Positions 54,209 to 62,912 of a stretch of DNA of 64,000 nt are shown here, in pieces. Under the pieces are notes generated by a model that was not told the origin of the DNA, did not search any database, and saw only the letters and a list, made by a program, of their open reading frames with translations. The stretch's first letter is position 1. Each line of letters opens with the position of its first letter. The position numbers were made by a program, and so were the translations under genes. This DNA is from Martelella mediterranea DSM 17316 (GTDB taxonomy: Bacteria; Pseudomonadota; Alphaproteobacteria; Rhizobiales; Rhizobiaceae), in contig NZ_CP020330.1 of NCBI RefSeq assembly GCF_002043005.1, positions 310,001-374,000 on the forward strand. The letters are read 5' to 3'.

Positions 54209-55402
54209 ATGAACCCTGTTATGAACGAGACGGCGGACGGCGCGCCCGCATGGGGCGCCGTGACGGCGATGACGCTGGGCGTCTTCGGCCTTGTCACCGC
54301 CGAATTCCTGCCGGCGAGCCTGCTGACGCCGATTGCCGCCGATCTCGGCATCTCCGAAGGCGCCGCCGGCCAGGCGGTGACGATGACGGCGATGTTCGGC
54401 TTCGCCGCGAGCCTGCTGATCTCGGCGGCCGCGCGCGGCGCCGACCGGCGCCACATGATGATGATCTTCTCCGTCCTGCTGATCGTCTCCAATCTGATGG
54501 TCGCCTTCGCCCAGGGCGTCTATATGCTTCTGGCGGGCCGGGTTCTGTTAGGTGTCGCGCTCGGCGGCTTCTGGGCGATGTCGACGGCGGTCACCATGCG
54601 TCTCGTTCCGCCGGGCCTGGTTCCGCGGGCGCTCTCCATCCTGATGAGCGGCGTATCCGCCGCGACGGTTTTCGCCGCACCAGTCGGCAGCTATCTCGGC
54701 GAGATTATCGGGTGGCGCGGCGTTTTCCTGCTGGCATCGCTTCTCGGCGCGATTTCGCTATTCGCGCAGTGGCGCAGCCTGCCCAGCATGCGACCTGCCG
54801 GCATGGCCCGGTTGAGAACGCTTGGCGAGGTGCTGCTGCGCCCCGGCATCGGCATCGGCATGATGGCGGTCCTCCTGGTCTTTGGCGGCCACTTCGTGTT
54901 CTTCACCTATCTCAGGGCCTATCTGGAAACCCGGGGCGGGTTTTCGATCGAGGCGATTGCCATCATCCTGCTCGGTTTCGGCATCGCCAATTTCTTCGGC
55001 ACCGTCCTGGCCGGCCGCATGGCCCAACTGAGCCTTCGCCTGACCCTGGTGCTTGTGCCGCTTTCGATGGGGACGCTGGCGATGGTCATGGTCGTCTTCG
55101 GCGGCAATCCGATGAGCGACACCGTCTCGGTCGTGCTGTGGGGCATGATCTTCGGCGGCGTTCCGGTGGCCTGGTCGAGCTGGATCGCGCGCACCGTGTC
55201 GGATGAGGCCGAAAGCGCCGGCGGCCTGTTCGTCGCCACCATCCAGCTCGCGATCGCGCTCGGAGCCGGCCTCGGCGGCATCGTCTTCGACGCGGCGGGC
55301 GGCACCGGGACGGTGTTCGCAAGCGGCGTCCTCCTGCTGCTCTCCGCCACCACGGTGATGTTCGGCGTGCGTATCCGCGCATCGGCCGCTGCCCCGGCCT
55401 GA
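54209..55402 (+). CDS. MFS transporter, NepI-like (purine nucleoside efflux type)
   Basis: 397 residues with about twelve hydrophobic segments. The N-terminal stretch TAEFLPASLLTPIAADLGISEG and the fourth-helix motif LGGFWAMSTAVTMRLVPPGLVP closely resemble E. coli NepI as remembered, a drug:H+ antiporter-1 family exporter of purine ribonucleosides. Probably regulated by the divergent AraC protein. A classical terminator follows. The substrate is unproven. Confidence 0.87.
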   Translation: MNPVMNETADGAPAWGAVTAMTLGVFGLVTAEFLPASLLTPIAADLGISEGAAGQAVTMTAMFGFAASLLISAAARGADRRHMMMIFSVLLIVSNLMVAFAQGVYMLLAGRVLLGVALGGFWAMSTAVTMRLVPPGLVPRALSILMSGVSAATVFAAPVGSYLGEIIGWRGVFLLASLLGAISLFAQWRSLPSMRPAGMARLRTLGEVLLRPGIGIGMMAVLLVFGGHFVFFTYLRAYLETRGGFSIEAIAIILLGFGIANFFGTVLAGRMAQLSLRLTLVLVPLSMGTLAMVMVVFGGNPMSDTVSVVLWGMIFGGVPVAWSSWIARTVSDEAESAGGLFVATIQLAIALGAGLGGIVFDAAGGTGTVFASGVLLLLSATTVMFGVRIRASAAAPA

Positions 55403-55425
55403 GCGTAGACACGTCGAAAGTCGTG

Positions 55426-55454
55426 AAAGCCCGGTTTCGTCCGGGCTTTTTTTT
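55426..55454 (+). terminator. Rho-independent terminator after the MFS gene
   Basis: AAAGCCCGG (55426-55434) pairs with CCGGGCTTT (55441-55449) around TTTCGT, and the T-run continues to 55454. It lies 24 bases after the stop. The clearest classical terminator in the window. Confidence 0.9.
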
Positions 55455-55542
55455 GCGCTGTCAGTCGGTGTTAGTGGTCTTCGAAGGGTGCAAATTGCCG
55501 CTGTTGGGATCTCTCCTCATGGCGAACCGGGCGCAATATCCG

Positions 55543-56154
55543 TCAAATGCCGACGGGCTTTGTCATCTGGGTCGCCATTGAGAAGCCGAAAACAGGGCTC
55601 AGCGGACCGAGCGACTCAACGGATTTCTCGACGAAGCCCTCCCGTTCGTAGAGGGCACGGGCGCGCGGATTGGTGTCGATAACGTCGAGGCGAACATGGC
55701 GCAGGCCCATCGACGCGGCGCGGGTCTCGATGGCCTTCAACAGGGCTTTCCCGATTCCCCTTCCTCGTGCGTGCGGTTCAACGAATATGCCATCCATAAG
55801 CAGCGTGTCCGGCTCGCAGTCACGCTCCAGAATGCCGATCAACAGACCGCGGAATGTCGCGCCGATCCATCCGAACGTCACCGCCAAGTCTCTGAAACCA
55901 CCGCCGATAAACGCCCCTTCCGGCGACTTGAAACCGGCCACGCCAAGAAAATCGCCGTTTTGCGAGACCGCGCTGATCGCATGGTCGGGATCGATTGCGC
56001 GTTCAATGAAAGTGACCGCCTTCGCCTCGGGGCCAAGCGGGTAGCGCAGCTTGCGCGAAAATGCCCGCCAATATCCCCGCGCGGCGAGATGGCGGTGTTG
56101 AAACCGCAAGCCGGCCTCGATCCGGAAAGGCGCTGAATTCCGATCTTCACTCAA
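55543..56154 (-). CDS. GNAT-family N-acetyltransferase
   Basis: 203 residues. The acetyl-CoA motif is in LLMDGIFVEPHARGRGIGKALLKAIETRAASMG (R-G-R-G-I-G-K-A), followed by HVRLDVIDTNPRARALYEREGFVE, the conserved C-terminal GNAT motif. It starts at TTG 56154, supported by AAGGAG 9 bases upstream. It converges with the MFS gene and precedes no obvious partner. The substrate is unknown. Confidence 0.87.
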   Translation of the reverse strand: MSEDRNSAPFRIEAGLRFQHRHLAARGYWRAFSRKLRYPLGPEAKAVTFIERAIDPDHAISAVSQNGDFLGVAGFKSPEGAFIGGGFRDLAVTFGWIGATFRGLLIGILERDCEPDTLLMDGIFVEPHARGRGIGKALLKAIETRAASMGLRHVRLDVIDTNPRARALYEREGFVEKSVESLGPLSPVFGFSMATQMTKPVGI

Positions 56155-56265
56155 TCCGTTGTCTCCTTCGATATCCTATCAGATGGGGAGACCCGGGAGC
56201 AGGTTCAATCGAGATCGCGCCCGCTACCGACAGTCGTGGCAACCGGGCGCGGCAGTTCGCAGCCG

Positions 56266-57789
56266 TTACCGGCGCAAAGAGTCGGGAAGCAGGTCCGCCG
56301 GCATGTCCTGATAGGAGATCGGACGGAGGAAGCGGTCGATCGCGAGCGTGCCGACCGAGGTTGAGCGCACGTCCGAGGTCGCCGGATAGGGCCCGCCATG
56401 GACCATGGCAGGCGACACCTCGACGCCGGTGCCAAACCCGTTGACGAGCAGACGGCCGGCCAGCATTTCGAGCTTCGGCATCAGTTTCGCCGCCGCCGGA
56501 TAGTCCGCTTCGTCGATGTGAAGCGCGACGGTCAACTGGCCTTCCAGACCATCGACCACGGTTTCGAGCTCCGCCATATCGCGGCATCTGACGATCAGGC
56601 CCGCACCGCCAAAGACTTCGTCATGCAGGCTCTTGTCCTTGAGGAACGAGGCGGCCGTCGTCTCAAAAAGCGCGGCCTGGCCGTGAAACTCGTCGCCCTC
56701 CTGCCCTTCGGCAAGCTGAGTGACATCACTGTGGCTGACCAGTTTTGCCACGCCGTCACGATAGGCCTTGCAGATGCCGGCGGTCAGCATCGTCTGGGCC
56801 GGCACGGCCTTCAGCGCCTCGACGGCGCTCGCCTTGAAGGCTTCGAGCCCCTCGCCTTCGACGGCCAGAATCAGCCCGGGATTGGTGCAGAACTGGCCGG
56901 CGCCGAGCGTCAGCGATGCCGCGAACGCCGCGCCGATCTTGCCGCCGCGCGCCTTCAGCGCTTCTGGAAACAAGAGGACCGGGTTGATCGCGCTCATTTC
57001 GGCATAGACCGGGATCGGCATGGCCCGTTTCGCGGCGATATCCACCAGCGCCAGACCGCCCCGGCGCGAGCCGGTGAAGCCGACCGCGCGGATCAGCGGA
57101 TGAGCCACCAGCGCGCCGCCGATCTCATAGCCGGTGTCATGCAGCATCGAAAACGTGCCCGCCGGCATGCCGCAATCGATCACGGCCTGCTGCAGCGCGC
57201 GGGCAACCAGTTCCGAGGTGCCGGGATGGGCCGGATGGGCCTTGACCACGACCGGGCATCCGGCCGCCAGCGCCGAGGCGGTATCGCCACCGGCCACCGA
57301 AAACGCCAGCGGGAAATTCGATGCCCCGAAAACGGCAACCGGGCCGAGGCCGACCTTGCGCAGCCGGAGATCGGGCTTCGGCGGCGTGCGGGCGGCATCG
57401 GCGGGATCGAAACGCAGGTCCTGAAACGCGCCTTCGCGCACCACACCGGCGAAGAGACGCAACTGGTTGACGGTGCGCATGCGCTCGCCTTCAAGGCGCC
57501 CGCGCGGCAGCCCGCTTTCGGCCATGGCGCGCTCGATCAGCGGCTCGCCGATGGCCAGGATATTTGCGGCCGCCTTTTCAAGAAACGCCGCCCGGTCTTC
57601 CAGCGCCGTCTCGCGATAGGCGAAGAAAGCCTGCCAGGTAAGTTGCGCCGCCTCGTCCAGATCGGTAACGCTCGCGCCGCCGAACGCGCCCTCCAGCGCC
57701 TTTCCGGTGGCCGCTTCCACAGCCGTCAGCGTGCCGTTTTCGCCCATGCGGGTCTCGTTGCCGATCAGCAATTCGCCGGTGATCTTCAT
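56266..57789 (-). CDS. 2-oxoglutarate semialdehyde dehydrogenase (aldehyde dehydrogenase family)
   Basis: 507 residues. Catalytic Cys301 lies in [12 protein letters not shown], general-base Glu264 in [11 protein letters not shown] and the oxyanion Asn158 in GASNFPLAF; Lys183 in [10 protein letters not shown] binds the cofactor. The YAEMS and FCTNPGL forms are those of ketoglutarate-semialdehyde dehydrogenases of the hydroxyproline type. It oxidises 2-oxoglutarate semialdehyde to 2-oxoglutarate, the last step of the pathway; L-arabinose oxidation also ends in this aldehyde. ATG 57789 follows GAGGATG; the longer frame is rejected. It is third in the M24, Ldh2, ALDH operon. Confidence 0.88.
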   Translation of the reverse strand: MKITGELLIGNETRMGENGTLTAVEAATGKALEGAFGGASVTDLDEAAQLTWQAFFAYRETALEDRAAFLEKAAANILAIGEPLIERAMAESGLPRGRLEGERMRTVNQLRLFAGVVREGAFQDLRFDPADAARTPPKPDLRLRKVGLGPVAVFGASNFPLAFSVAGGDTASALAAGCPVVVKAHPAHPGTSELVARALQQAVIDCGMPAGTFSMLHDTGYEIGGALVAHPLIRAVGFTGSRRGGLALVDIAAKRAMPIPVYAEMSAINPVLLFPEALKARGGKIGAAFAASLTLGAGQFCTNPGLILAVEGEGLEAFKASAVEALKAVPAQTMLTAGICKAYRDGVAKLVSHSDVTQLAEGQEGDEFHGQAALFETTAASFLKDKSLHDEVFGGAGLIVRCRDMAELETVVDGLEGQLTVALHIDEADYPAAAKLMPKLEMLAGRLLVNGFGTGVEVSPAMVHGGPYPATSDVRSTSVGTLAIDRFLRPISYQDMPADLLPDSLRR

Positions 57790-57811
57790 TGGTGCATCCT
57801 CAGTCTGGTTC

Positions 57812-58852
57812 TCAAATCGTCTTGTTTTGATGTTTTGCGGCACGCAACCGCAACTCGTCGAGCACGTTCTTGCGCACCGGCATAACGCCGGCCCTGGTGT
57901 TGCGGGCCCGCGCCCGGTAGCGTCTGGCAGAGGGAAGGCGCGCGCCCTGCCCTTCGATCGCGTCAAACAGCGTCTCGCCGCGCTTCAGATTGTCACGTGC
58001 CGCCTGCCCCATGAAGGAGGCCGGATCGAGCGCGATGATCAGTTCACCGTGAAACGGCGTGACCTTGGCGCCATCGTCGAAAGCCATGGATTCGGCGCTG
58101 GTGAGATCGCCGATCAGCGGCCCGGCCAAGAGTTCGATCATCGTCGAAAGCGCCGAGCCCTTGTGGGCGCCGAAGGTGAGCATCGCTCCGTCCACCGCTT
58201 TGTCCGGATCGGTCGTGGGCTTGCCATCGGCATTGATCGCGGTTCCTTCCGGCAGAGGCGTCTTCATGCGGCGGTGCAGTTCGATATCGCCGCGGGCGAT
58301 CGCCGAGGTGGCGAAGTCGAACACGAAGGGATGTTTGCCGGGGCGCGGCCAGGCGAAGGCAAACGGATTGGTGCCGAACACCGGCCTGCTGCCGCCCGCC
58401 GGCGCGACCCATGCATGACTGACCGTGACGGCGATGGCGACAAGGCCCTGATCGGCGATCCTTTCCACCTCCGGCCAGAGTGCGGAGAAATGAAAGCAAT
58501 TGTTGATCGCAAGCGCTGCGAGCCCGCAATGCCGCGCCTTTTCGGCGATAACGGGAAGCCCGGCCTCAAAGGCTGACAGCGAAACGCCTCTGCGGGCATC
58601 GACGCGGACGATCGCCGGCGCGCGGTCCTCGACGACCGGCGTCGCGGCCGGATCGACCTTGCCGCGCTCGATCAGCTCCAGGCAACTGATCAGCCGGTAG
58701 AGCCCGTGCGAATGGCATTCGTCCATCTGCGCGCGCACGACGCAATCGGTGATCGTGCGGGCATGGTCTTTGGAATAGCCGGCCGCCGAAAGCAGGCCCT
58801 CGCCCAGCGCCCGCGCCTCATCGATCGCAATCGTTTCGAAATCGTCGCTCAT
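57812..58852 (-). CDS. Malate/L-lactate dehydrogenase (Ldh2) family oxidoreductase
   Basis: 346 residues of the Ldh2/MDH2/DpkA family of NAD(P)H enzymes, unlike classical malate dehydrogenases. Visible motifs are [17 protein letters not shown] near residue 45, [13 protein letters not shown] and [18 protein letters not shown]. The family includes delta-1-pyrroline-2-carboxylate reductases, which act on proline-type imines, so here a pyrroline reductase is a good guess. ATG 58852 follows AAGGGAGAC. It lies 22 bases before the ALDH gene. Confidence 0.85.
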   Translation of the reverse strand: MSDDFETIAIDEARALGEGLLSAAGYSKDHARTITDCVVRAQMDECHSHGLYRLISCLELIERGKVDPAATPVVEDRAPAIVRVDARRGVSLSAFEAGLPVIAEKARHCGLAALAINNCFHFSALWPEVERIADQGLVAIAVTVSHAWVAPAGGSRPVFGTNPFAFAWPRPGKHPFVFDFATSAIARGDIELHRRMKTPLPEGTAINADGKPTTDPDKAVDGAMLTFGAHKGSALSTMIELLAGPLIGDLTSAESMAFDDGAKVTPFHGELIIALDPASFMGQAARDNLKRGETLFDAIEGQGARLPSARRYRARARNTRAGVMPVRKNVLDELRLRAAKHQNKTI

Positions 58853-58949
58853 GCCGTCTCCCTTCAGGCGTGGTGTCGCATGCGCGCCATGCGGAAAGCG
58901 CGCCGGAAGCAATCTGCCCCATGGATGAAGTCGATGGGAAGCCCGGCGC

Positions 58950-60083
58950 TCAGGCGAAGGGCTCGGTCGGGCCCTTGCCGGGCGTGGTGAACCAGACCGG
59001 CCCGTCTTCACCCATGTGAATGATGTCCTCCAGCCGGACGCCGAATTTTTCGGGCACGACGATCATCGGTTCGTTGGAAAAGCACATGCCGGGCAGAAGC
59101 GGCGCGGCATTGCCCCGCACGATGAACGGCGCTTCGTGAATATCCATGCCGAGCCCGTGCCCCGCTCTGTGCGGCAGGCCGGGCAGGCGATAATCCGGGC
59201 CGAGGCCATGAGCGGCGATCACGCGGCGGGCCGCATCGTCGAGGGTTTCGGCCGCAACGCCCGGCTTCGCCGCGTCGAACACGGCCTGCTGCGCCTCGCG
59301 TTCGATCATCCAGATCCGCGAAAATTCTGCCGAAGGCTCCGCCTTCACATAGGTGCGCGTCATATCCGACTGGTAACCGCCGACAATCGTGCCGGTGTCG
59401 ACGAGAATGATATCGCCCTCGGCATAGGTCTGGTCGTCATCGACGCCATGCGGCAGCGATGTCGCCGCGCCGAAGGAGCAGATCGCGAAGGTGCTGCCCG
59501 AGCCGCTGAGCGCGCGGTGGGTCTCGTCAATGAAGCGCACGACCTCGGAAGCGCGGATGCCCGGCTCGATCAGCGCGTGAACGCGCTTGTGCACCTCAAG
59601 AGTGGCATCCATCGCATACTGCATCAGCGCGATCTCGGCGGGCGATTTCACCGCTCGGAGCGAAGAGATCATCGGCCCGCCGTCAACGAGCCGCTCCGGC
59701 GCGAGCTGCCGGACAAGCGCCGAATAGATGGCGAACGGCAGCGCGTCGTCGAGCGCCAGCGTCCGGCCCTGGCCAAGCAGCTTCGCCGTCAGCGCCGCGG
59801 GGTCTTCGTGCTCGTCCCACGCCGCGATGTCGCCGTCGAGGCGATCGAGCGTTTCGATCTTCGAGACTTCGAAGGCGGGCGCGATATAGGTCAGGCTGTC
59901 GGCGGTGATCAGCGCCCCGACCAGACGCTCGCTCTGGTGCCATACAAGCCCGGTGAAGTAGGCAAGGCTGGTGGTCGAGCCCAGCAGCACGGCATCGGCG
60001 CCGGCGGCCTGCATGGCCGCGCGCAGCCATGCGATCCGGCCCTTGCGTTCGTCTTTGCTGATCGGTTCAGGGCGGTTGGTCAT
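58950..60083 (-). CDS. M24-family peptidase (Xaa-Pro dipeptidase-like)
   Basis: 377 residues. A creatinase-type N-terminal domain is followed by the pita-bread catalytic domain. The metal ligands are visible: two Asp in ILVDTGTIVGGYQSDMTRTY, His in GHGLGMDIHE, Glu in FSNEPMIVV and Glu in GVRLEDIIHM. Such enzymes cleave peptides before proline or hydroxyproline, or hydrolyse creatine-like compounds. No signal peptide, so it acts on imported dipeptides. It heads a three-gene operon with a GTCGAC palindrome 84 bases upstream. Confidence 0.87.
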   Translation of the reverse strand: MTNRPEPISKDERKGRIAWLRAAMQAAGADAVLLGSTTSLAYFTGLVWHQSERLVGALITADSLTYIAPAFEVSKIETLDRLDGDIAAWDEHEDPAALTAKLLGQGRTLALDDALPFAIYSALVRQLAPERLVDGGPMISSLRAVKSPAEIALMQYAMDATLEVHKRVHALIEPGIRASEVVRFIDETHRALSGSGSTFAICSFGAATSLPHGVDDDQTYAEGDIILVDTGTIVGGYQSDMTRTYVKAEPSAEFSRIWMIEREAQQAVFDAAKPGVAAETLDDAARRVIAAHGLGPDYRLPGLPHRAGHGLGMDIHEAPFIVRGNAAPLLPGMCFSNEPMIVVPEKFGVRLEDIIHMGEDGPVWFTTPGKGPTEPFA

Positions 60084-60166
60084 CGCAGCGGTCTCTCCGT
60101 CTTCACTCGATCCAAGATCGAGATTTTTTCATTCACCAAATCCGCCTACCATATTTGTCGTCAGTT

Positions 60167-60174
60167 TGTCGACA
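60167..60174. promoter_or_regulatory. GTCGAC palindrome in front of the M24 operon
   Basis: TGTCGACA (60167-60174) lies in the 169-base gap between the dehydrogenase and M24 genes. A related half-match TTTGTCGTCA lies just beside it (60154-60163), giving two TTTGTCG steps about one helical turn apart. Confidence 0.6.
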
Positions 60175-60252
60175 GTGCGATCGGCGAGCTTTTGCAATCA
60201 AGAAAACCGTACCGGCCCCCAGCAGACGCCGGCCCCGGAACGACCGCGCGCC

Positions 60253-61512
60253 CTACCGGCCGGAAAACCGGTCGAAACGCAGGTTTTCGAGGTTCACGGA
60301 TGGCTTCTGCTGGCCGGCCAGTTCCGCGATCAGCCGACCCGTGGCGGCCGACTGGGTCAATCCCAGATGCCCGTGGCCGAAAGCGTAGAGCACGTTCGGC
60401 GCGGCCTTCGAGCGGTCGATCACCGGCAGGCAGTCGGGCATGGAGGGGCGGAACCCCATCCACCGCTCGCCGCCCTCGGTCTCAAGGCCGGGCAGGAACC
60501 GTTTGGCAAGTGTCAACAGCGCCTCGGCGCGCTTGAAATTGGCTGGCAGGTCGAGGCCGCCGAACTCCACCGCTCCGCCGACGCGGATACCCGCCTTCAG
60601 CGGCGTGACGACAAAGGAATGATCGTTGAAATAAAGCTGGCGCTTCAGCGGGAAGGCCGTTGCCGGCAAGGTGGTGTTGTAGCCGCGCTCGGTATCGAGC
60701 GGCACCGCCTCGCCCAGGCTTTTCGCAAGCGTTTTGGACCACGCGCCGCAGGCAACCACGACGGTGCGCGCCTCGAGGACGCTTCCATCGGCAAGGCGGA
60801 TGCGCGCGCCCGCATCGGTCGGTTCGATGGCGGCGGCTTCACCGATGGTGATCGTGGCGCCGTCCTCCCGCAGGCTTTCGGCGAGCGCACGGGTAAAGCC
60901 GGCCGGATCGGAAACCTGCAGCCCGTCCTCGCTGTAGATCGCATGTTCGAACTGCGTCGCGAGACCGGGCTGAAGCCTCGCGATCTCGCTGCGGCCAACG
61001 CGGTGGAAATCGAAGCCGGCTTCGCGCTTTCTTGCCCAGCCGGGTGCTGCGGCGGCAAAACTCTTTTCGCTGTCGTAGAGGTCGAGCGTGCCGGTATTGA
61101 CGATAAAGGAAGCCAGCCGTGCGTCCTTGCGGACCGTTTCATATTCGGCGACCGCCAGCCGCATCATCGCCGCCTGAACCTTGAGCCCGCGCTCGAAACT
61201 GGCCCTGGAGCTCGCCTGCCAGAAATGCCAGAGCCAGGGTGCCAGCCTTGCCGCATAGGCCGGGCGAATGGCAAGCGGCCCCAGCGGACCGAGCAGCCAT
61301 CCGGGCGCTTTCCAGGTAATGCCAGGCGCGGGGATCGGCACGATCTCGGGGAAGGCGAGAATGCCGGCATTGCCGGCGCTGGCTCCCGCCGCGATCGCGC
61401 TGCGCTCCAGGATCGTGACCCTTCGGCCGGCCTCCACGAGGTAGCGCGCGGCCATGCAGCCGATAATCCCGCCGCCGATCACGACGACGTCTGCTTCGGA
61501 TTGGTCTTTCAT
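60253..61512 (-). CDS. FAD-dependent D-amino-acid (cis-4-hydroxy-D-proline) dehydrogenase
   Basis: 419 residues of the DAO/DadA family. FAD dinucleotide motif VVVIGGGIIGCMAA at about 9-22, then ILERSAIAAGASAGNAGIL, and the C-terminal YAFGHGHLGLTQSAATGRL segment typical of DadA. Given the epimerase and deaminase in the window it most likely oxidises cis-4-hydroxy-D-proline to 1-pyrroline-4-hydroxy-2-carboxylate. ATG 61512 is preferred over a start 16 codons earlier. It follows the GntR gene by 58 bases, probably co-transcribed. Confidence 0.87.
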   Translation of the reverse strand: MKDQSEADVVVIGGGIIGCMAARYLVEAGRRVTILERSAIAAGASAGNAGILAFPEIVPIPAPGITWKAPGWLLGPLGPLAIRPAYAARLAPWLWHFWQASSRASFERGLKVQAAMMRLAVAEYETVRKDARLASFIVNTGTLDLYDSEKSFAAAAPGWARKREAGFDFHRVGRSEIARLQPGLATQFEHAIYSEDGLQVSDPAGFTRALAESLREDGATITIGEAAAIEPTDAGARIRLADGSVLEARTVVVACGAWSKTLAKSLGEAVPLDTERGYNTTLPATAFPLKRQLYFNDHSFVVTPLKAGIRVGGAVEFGGLDLPANFKRAEALLTLAKRFLPGLETEGGERWMGFRPSMPDCLPVIDRSKAAPNVLYAFGHGHLGLTQSAATGRLIAELAGQQKPSVNLENLRFDRFSGR

Positions 61513-61570
61513 CAAGTCCTCATGTTGTGCGGGCAGGTGGCGGCAATGCGCCATAATCATGAACCATGGC

Positions 61571-62287
61571 TCACCCTAGCGGCAGCGCGCGCGCCTGATC
61601 GGCTTCCCGCGCCAGATATTCCTGGATCTGGCGCACGATCTGCCCGGCATGGGCGACTGCCAGCCGGTCGGCCCTGTCGACATCCCCGGCTTCGATCGCC
61701 GCGATGATATCCTCGTGCTCGTTCACATATTGACGCGGAAGCTGGTCCTCGAAGGTGGAATAGTAAAGCCTCAGGATACGGCGTCCCTCATCCAGCAGCC
61801 GGGAGAAGAAACCGGTGTAATAGGCATTGCCGGCCAGCTCGGCGATGGCGACGTGAAACTCGCGGTTGGCCTCGATCATGGCAAACGCGTCCTGCGCTTC
61901 CACGGCGGCGACGAACTCGTCCTGTCGGCTGCGGATGTTCGCCATCATCGCCCGCTCATGCGGCGCGCGCGCGGCCGCGCCTCTGGTGCTGATCCGGTAC
62001 ATCAGCGTCAGGGCTTCGAAGTAATGCGGCATGGCTGCGAAGTTGATGGCGGAAACGATGGTGTTGCGGTTGGGCAGCGTGGTCACCAGCGTATCGCTTG
62101 CAAGCCTGAGCAAGGCCTCGCGCACCGGCGTGCGCGACATGCCGAAGCGCTCCGACAGCCTGACCTCGTCGAGCGGGCTGCCCGGCGTCAGCTCCATCGC
62201 CAGAATTTCGCGGCGCAGCGTCTCGTAGACCTTCTGGGTGCCCGACCCGCGCGTTTTCGTTTTTGCCGCCTCTACCGCTGCCGCCAT
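61571..62287 (-). CDS. GntR-family regulator (FCD type), paralogue of the one at 36370
   Basis: 238 residues. Winged helix VYETLRREILAMELTPGSPLDEVRLSERFGMSRTPVREALLRL, then an FCD domain with FEALTLMYRIST, FHVAIAELAGNAYYTGFF and DEGRRILRLYYSTFEDQLPRQYVNEHEDI. The FCD domain shares many blocks with the GntR at 36370, so the two probably sense related ligands and bind related operators. ATG 62287 follows GAGG; a GTG twelve codons earlier is an alternative. It probably controls itself, the dehydrogenase, and the M24 operon. Confidence 0.9.
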   Translation of the reverse strand: MAAAVEAAKTKTRGSGTQKVYETLRREILAMELTPGSPLDEVRLSERFGMSRTPVREALLRLASDTLVTTLPNRNTIVSAINFAAMPHYFEALTLMYRISTRGAAARAPHERAMMANIRSRQDEFVAAVEAQDAFAMIEANREFHVAIAELAGNAYYTGFFSRLLDEGRRILRLYYSTFEDQLPRQYVNEHEDIIAAIEAGDVDRADRLAVAHAGQIVRQIQEYLAREADQARALPLG

Positions 62288-62413
62288 TACTGCCTCATTT
62301 CTGGTTCTCGGGCTTCCACACAATCCCGCAGATACTGTATGCTATCCGTTCAGCCGGCTTGATCCGACCAGGCCGGCGACGTCCGGGCTTTGAGCATACG
62401 TCGCCGCCGGCAG

Positions 62414-62434
62414 GTTGTCGACAATTTGTGTTCA
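62414..62434. promoter_or_regulatory. GTCGAC site with flanks identical to 46824-46844 (opposite strand)
   Basis: Contains TTGTCGACAA at 62415-62424 with flanks; the reverse complement of the full 21 bases equals 46824-46844. It lies 128 bases upstream of the GntR start and is the likely autoregulatory operator. Confidence 0.75.
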
Positions 62435-62640
62435 GAAAAATGCGCCCGCCTTGCGGGCTGACAGCGGCATTCTCGGGACGGTGAAGAATGCGTTCGCATG
62501 GAGAAGAGTGAGTTTAACGCCTGAACGGCCTGACGCGCGGCAAGCGCGCTTTCGCCAGGACTTACGACCCCGCTTGGACGCCGGGCCGCCATGTCAAAAA
62601 TCCGTGTGCCCGGCCAATCCGAGCCCGATGTTCCAGGCGC

Positions 62641-62799
62641 CGGCGTTCGGATAGCTGCGCCGTTCTCGCCAATATGGACGATGTCCAGGTGCGCCGCCTC
62701 GTCGTACCGGACAGCGACAAGCGCATGTGCGGGATCGTTTCGCTTGCGGATGCCGCCCGCGGCAGCCATATGGCCGGGAACACGGTCCGGAAGGGCTGA
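62641..62799 (+). pseudogene. Remnant of a CBS-domain protein gene
   Basis: The frame ending TGA 62797-62799 reads ...VQVRRLVVPDSDKRMCGIVSLADAARG, a good match to the second half of a CBS domain (RRLPVVD-dk-LvGIVSLgDlA). No start or upstream CBS sequence in this frame precedes it, so this is a fragment left by deletion or decay. The first part of the region is not recognisable. Confidence 0.55.
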
Positions 62800-62852
62800 A
62801 AGCGTTCGTCAACATCAAGTCGATCCGGATCGGCTGATCGGCCAGGACGCCG

Positions 62853-62878
62853 AAAAGGGCCGGAAAGCCGGCCCTTTT
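62853..62878. terminator. Terminator hairpin beside the autotransporter stop
   Basis: AAAAGGGCCGG (62853-62863) and CCGGCCCTTTT (62868-62878) form a perfect 11-base-pair stem with a 4-base loop and A/T ends giving T-runs in both directions. It is 35 bases after the autotransporter stop (minus strand). Confidence 0.8.
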
Positions 62879-62912
62879 CTTTGCGACGCACCCGTTTTTT
62901 TCTGGCTCGCTG

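Larger units (their letters stand above)
62288..62912. other. Intergenic region between GntR and autotransporter genes
   Basis: About 625 bases with no intact gene. It holds the shared 21-base regulatory block (62414-62434), the remains of a CBS-domain gene (62641-62799) and a strong hairpin (62853-62878). Confidence 0.7.
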
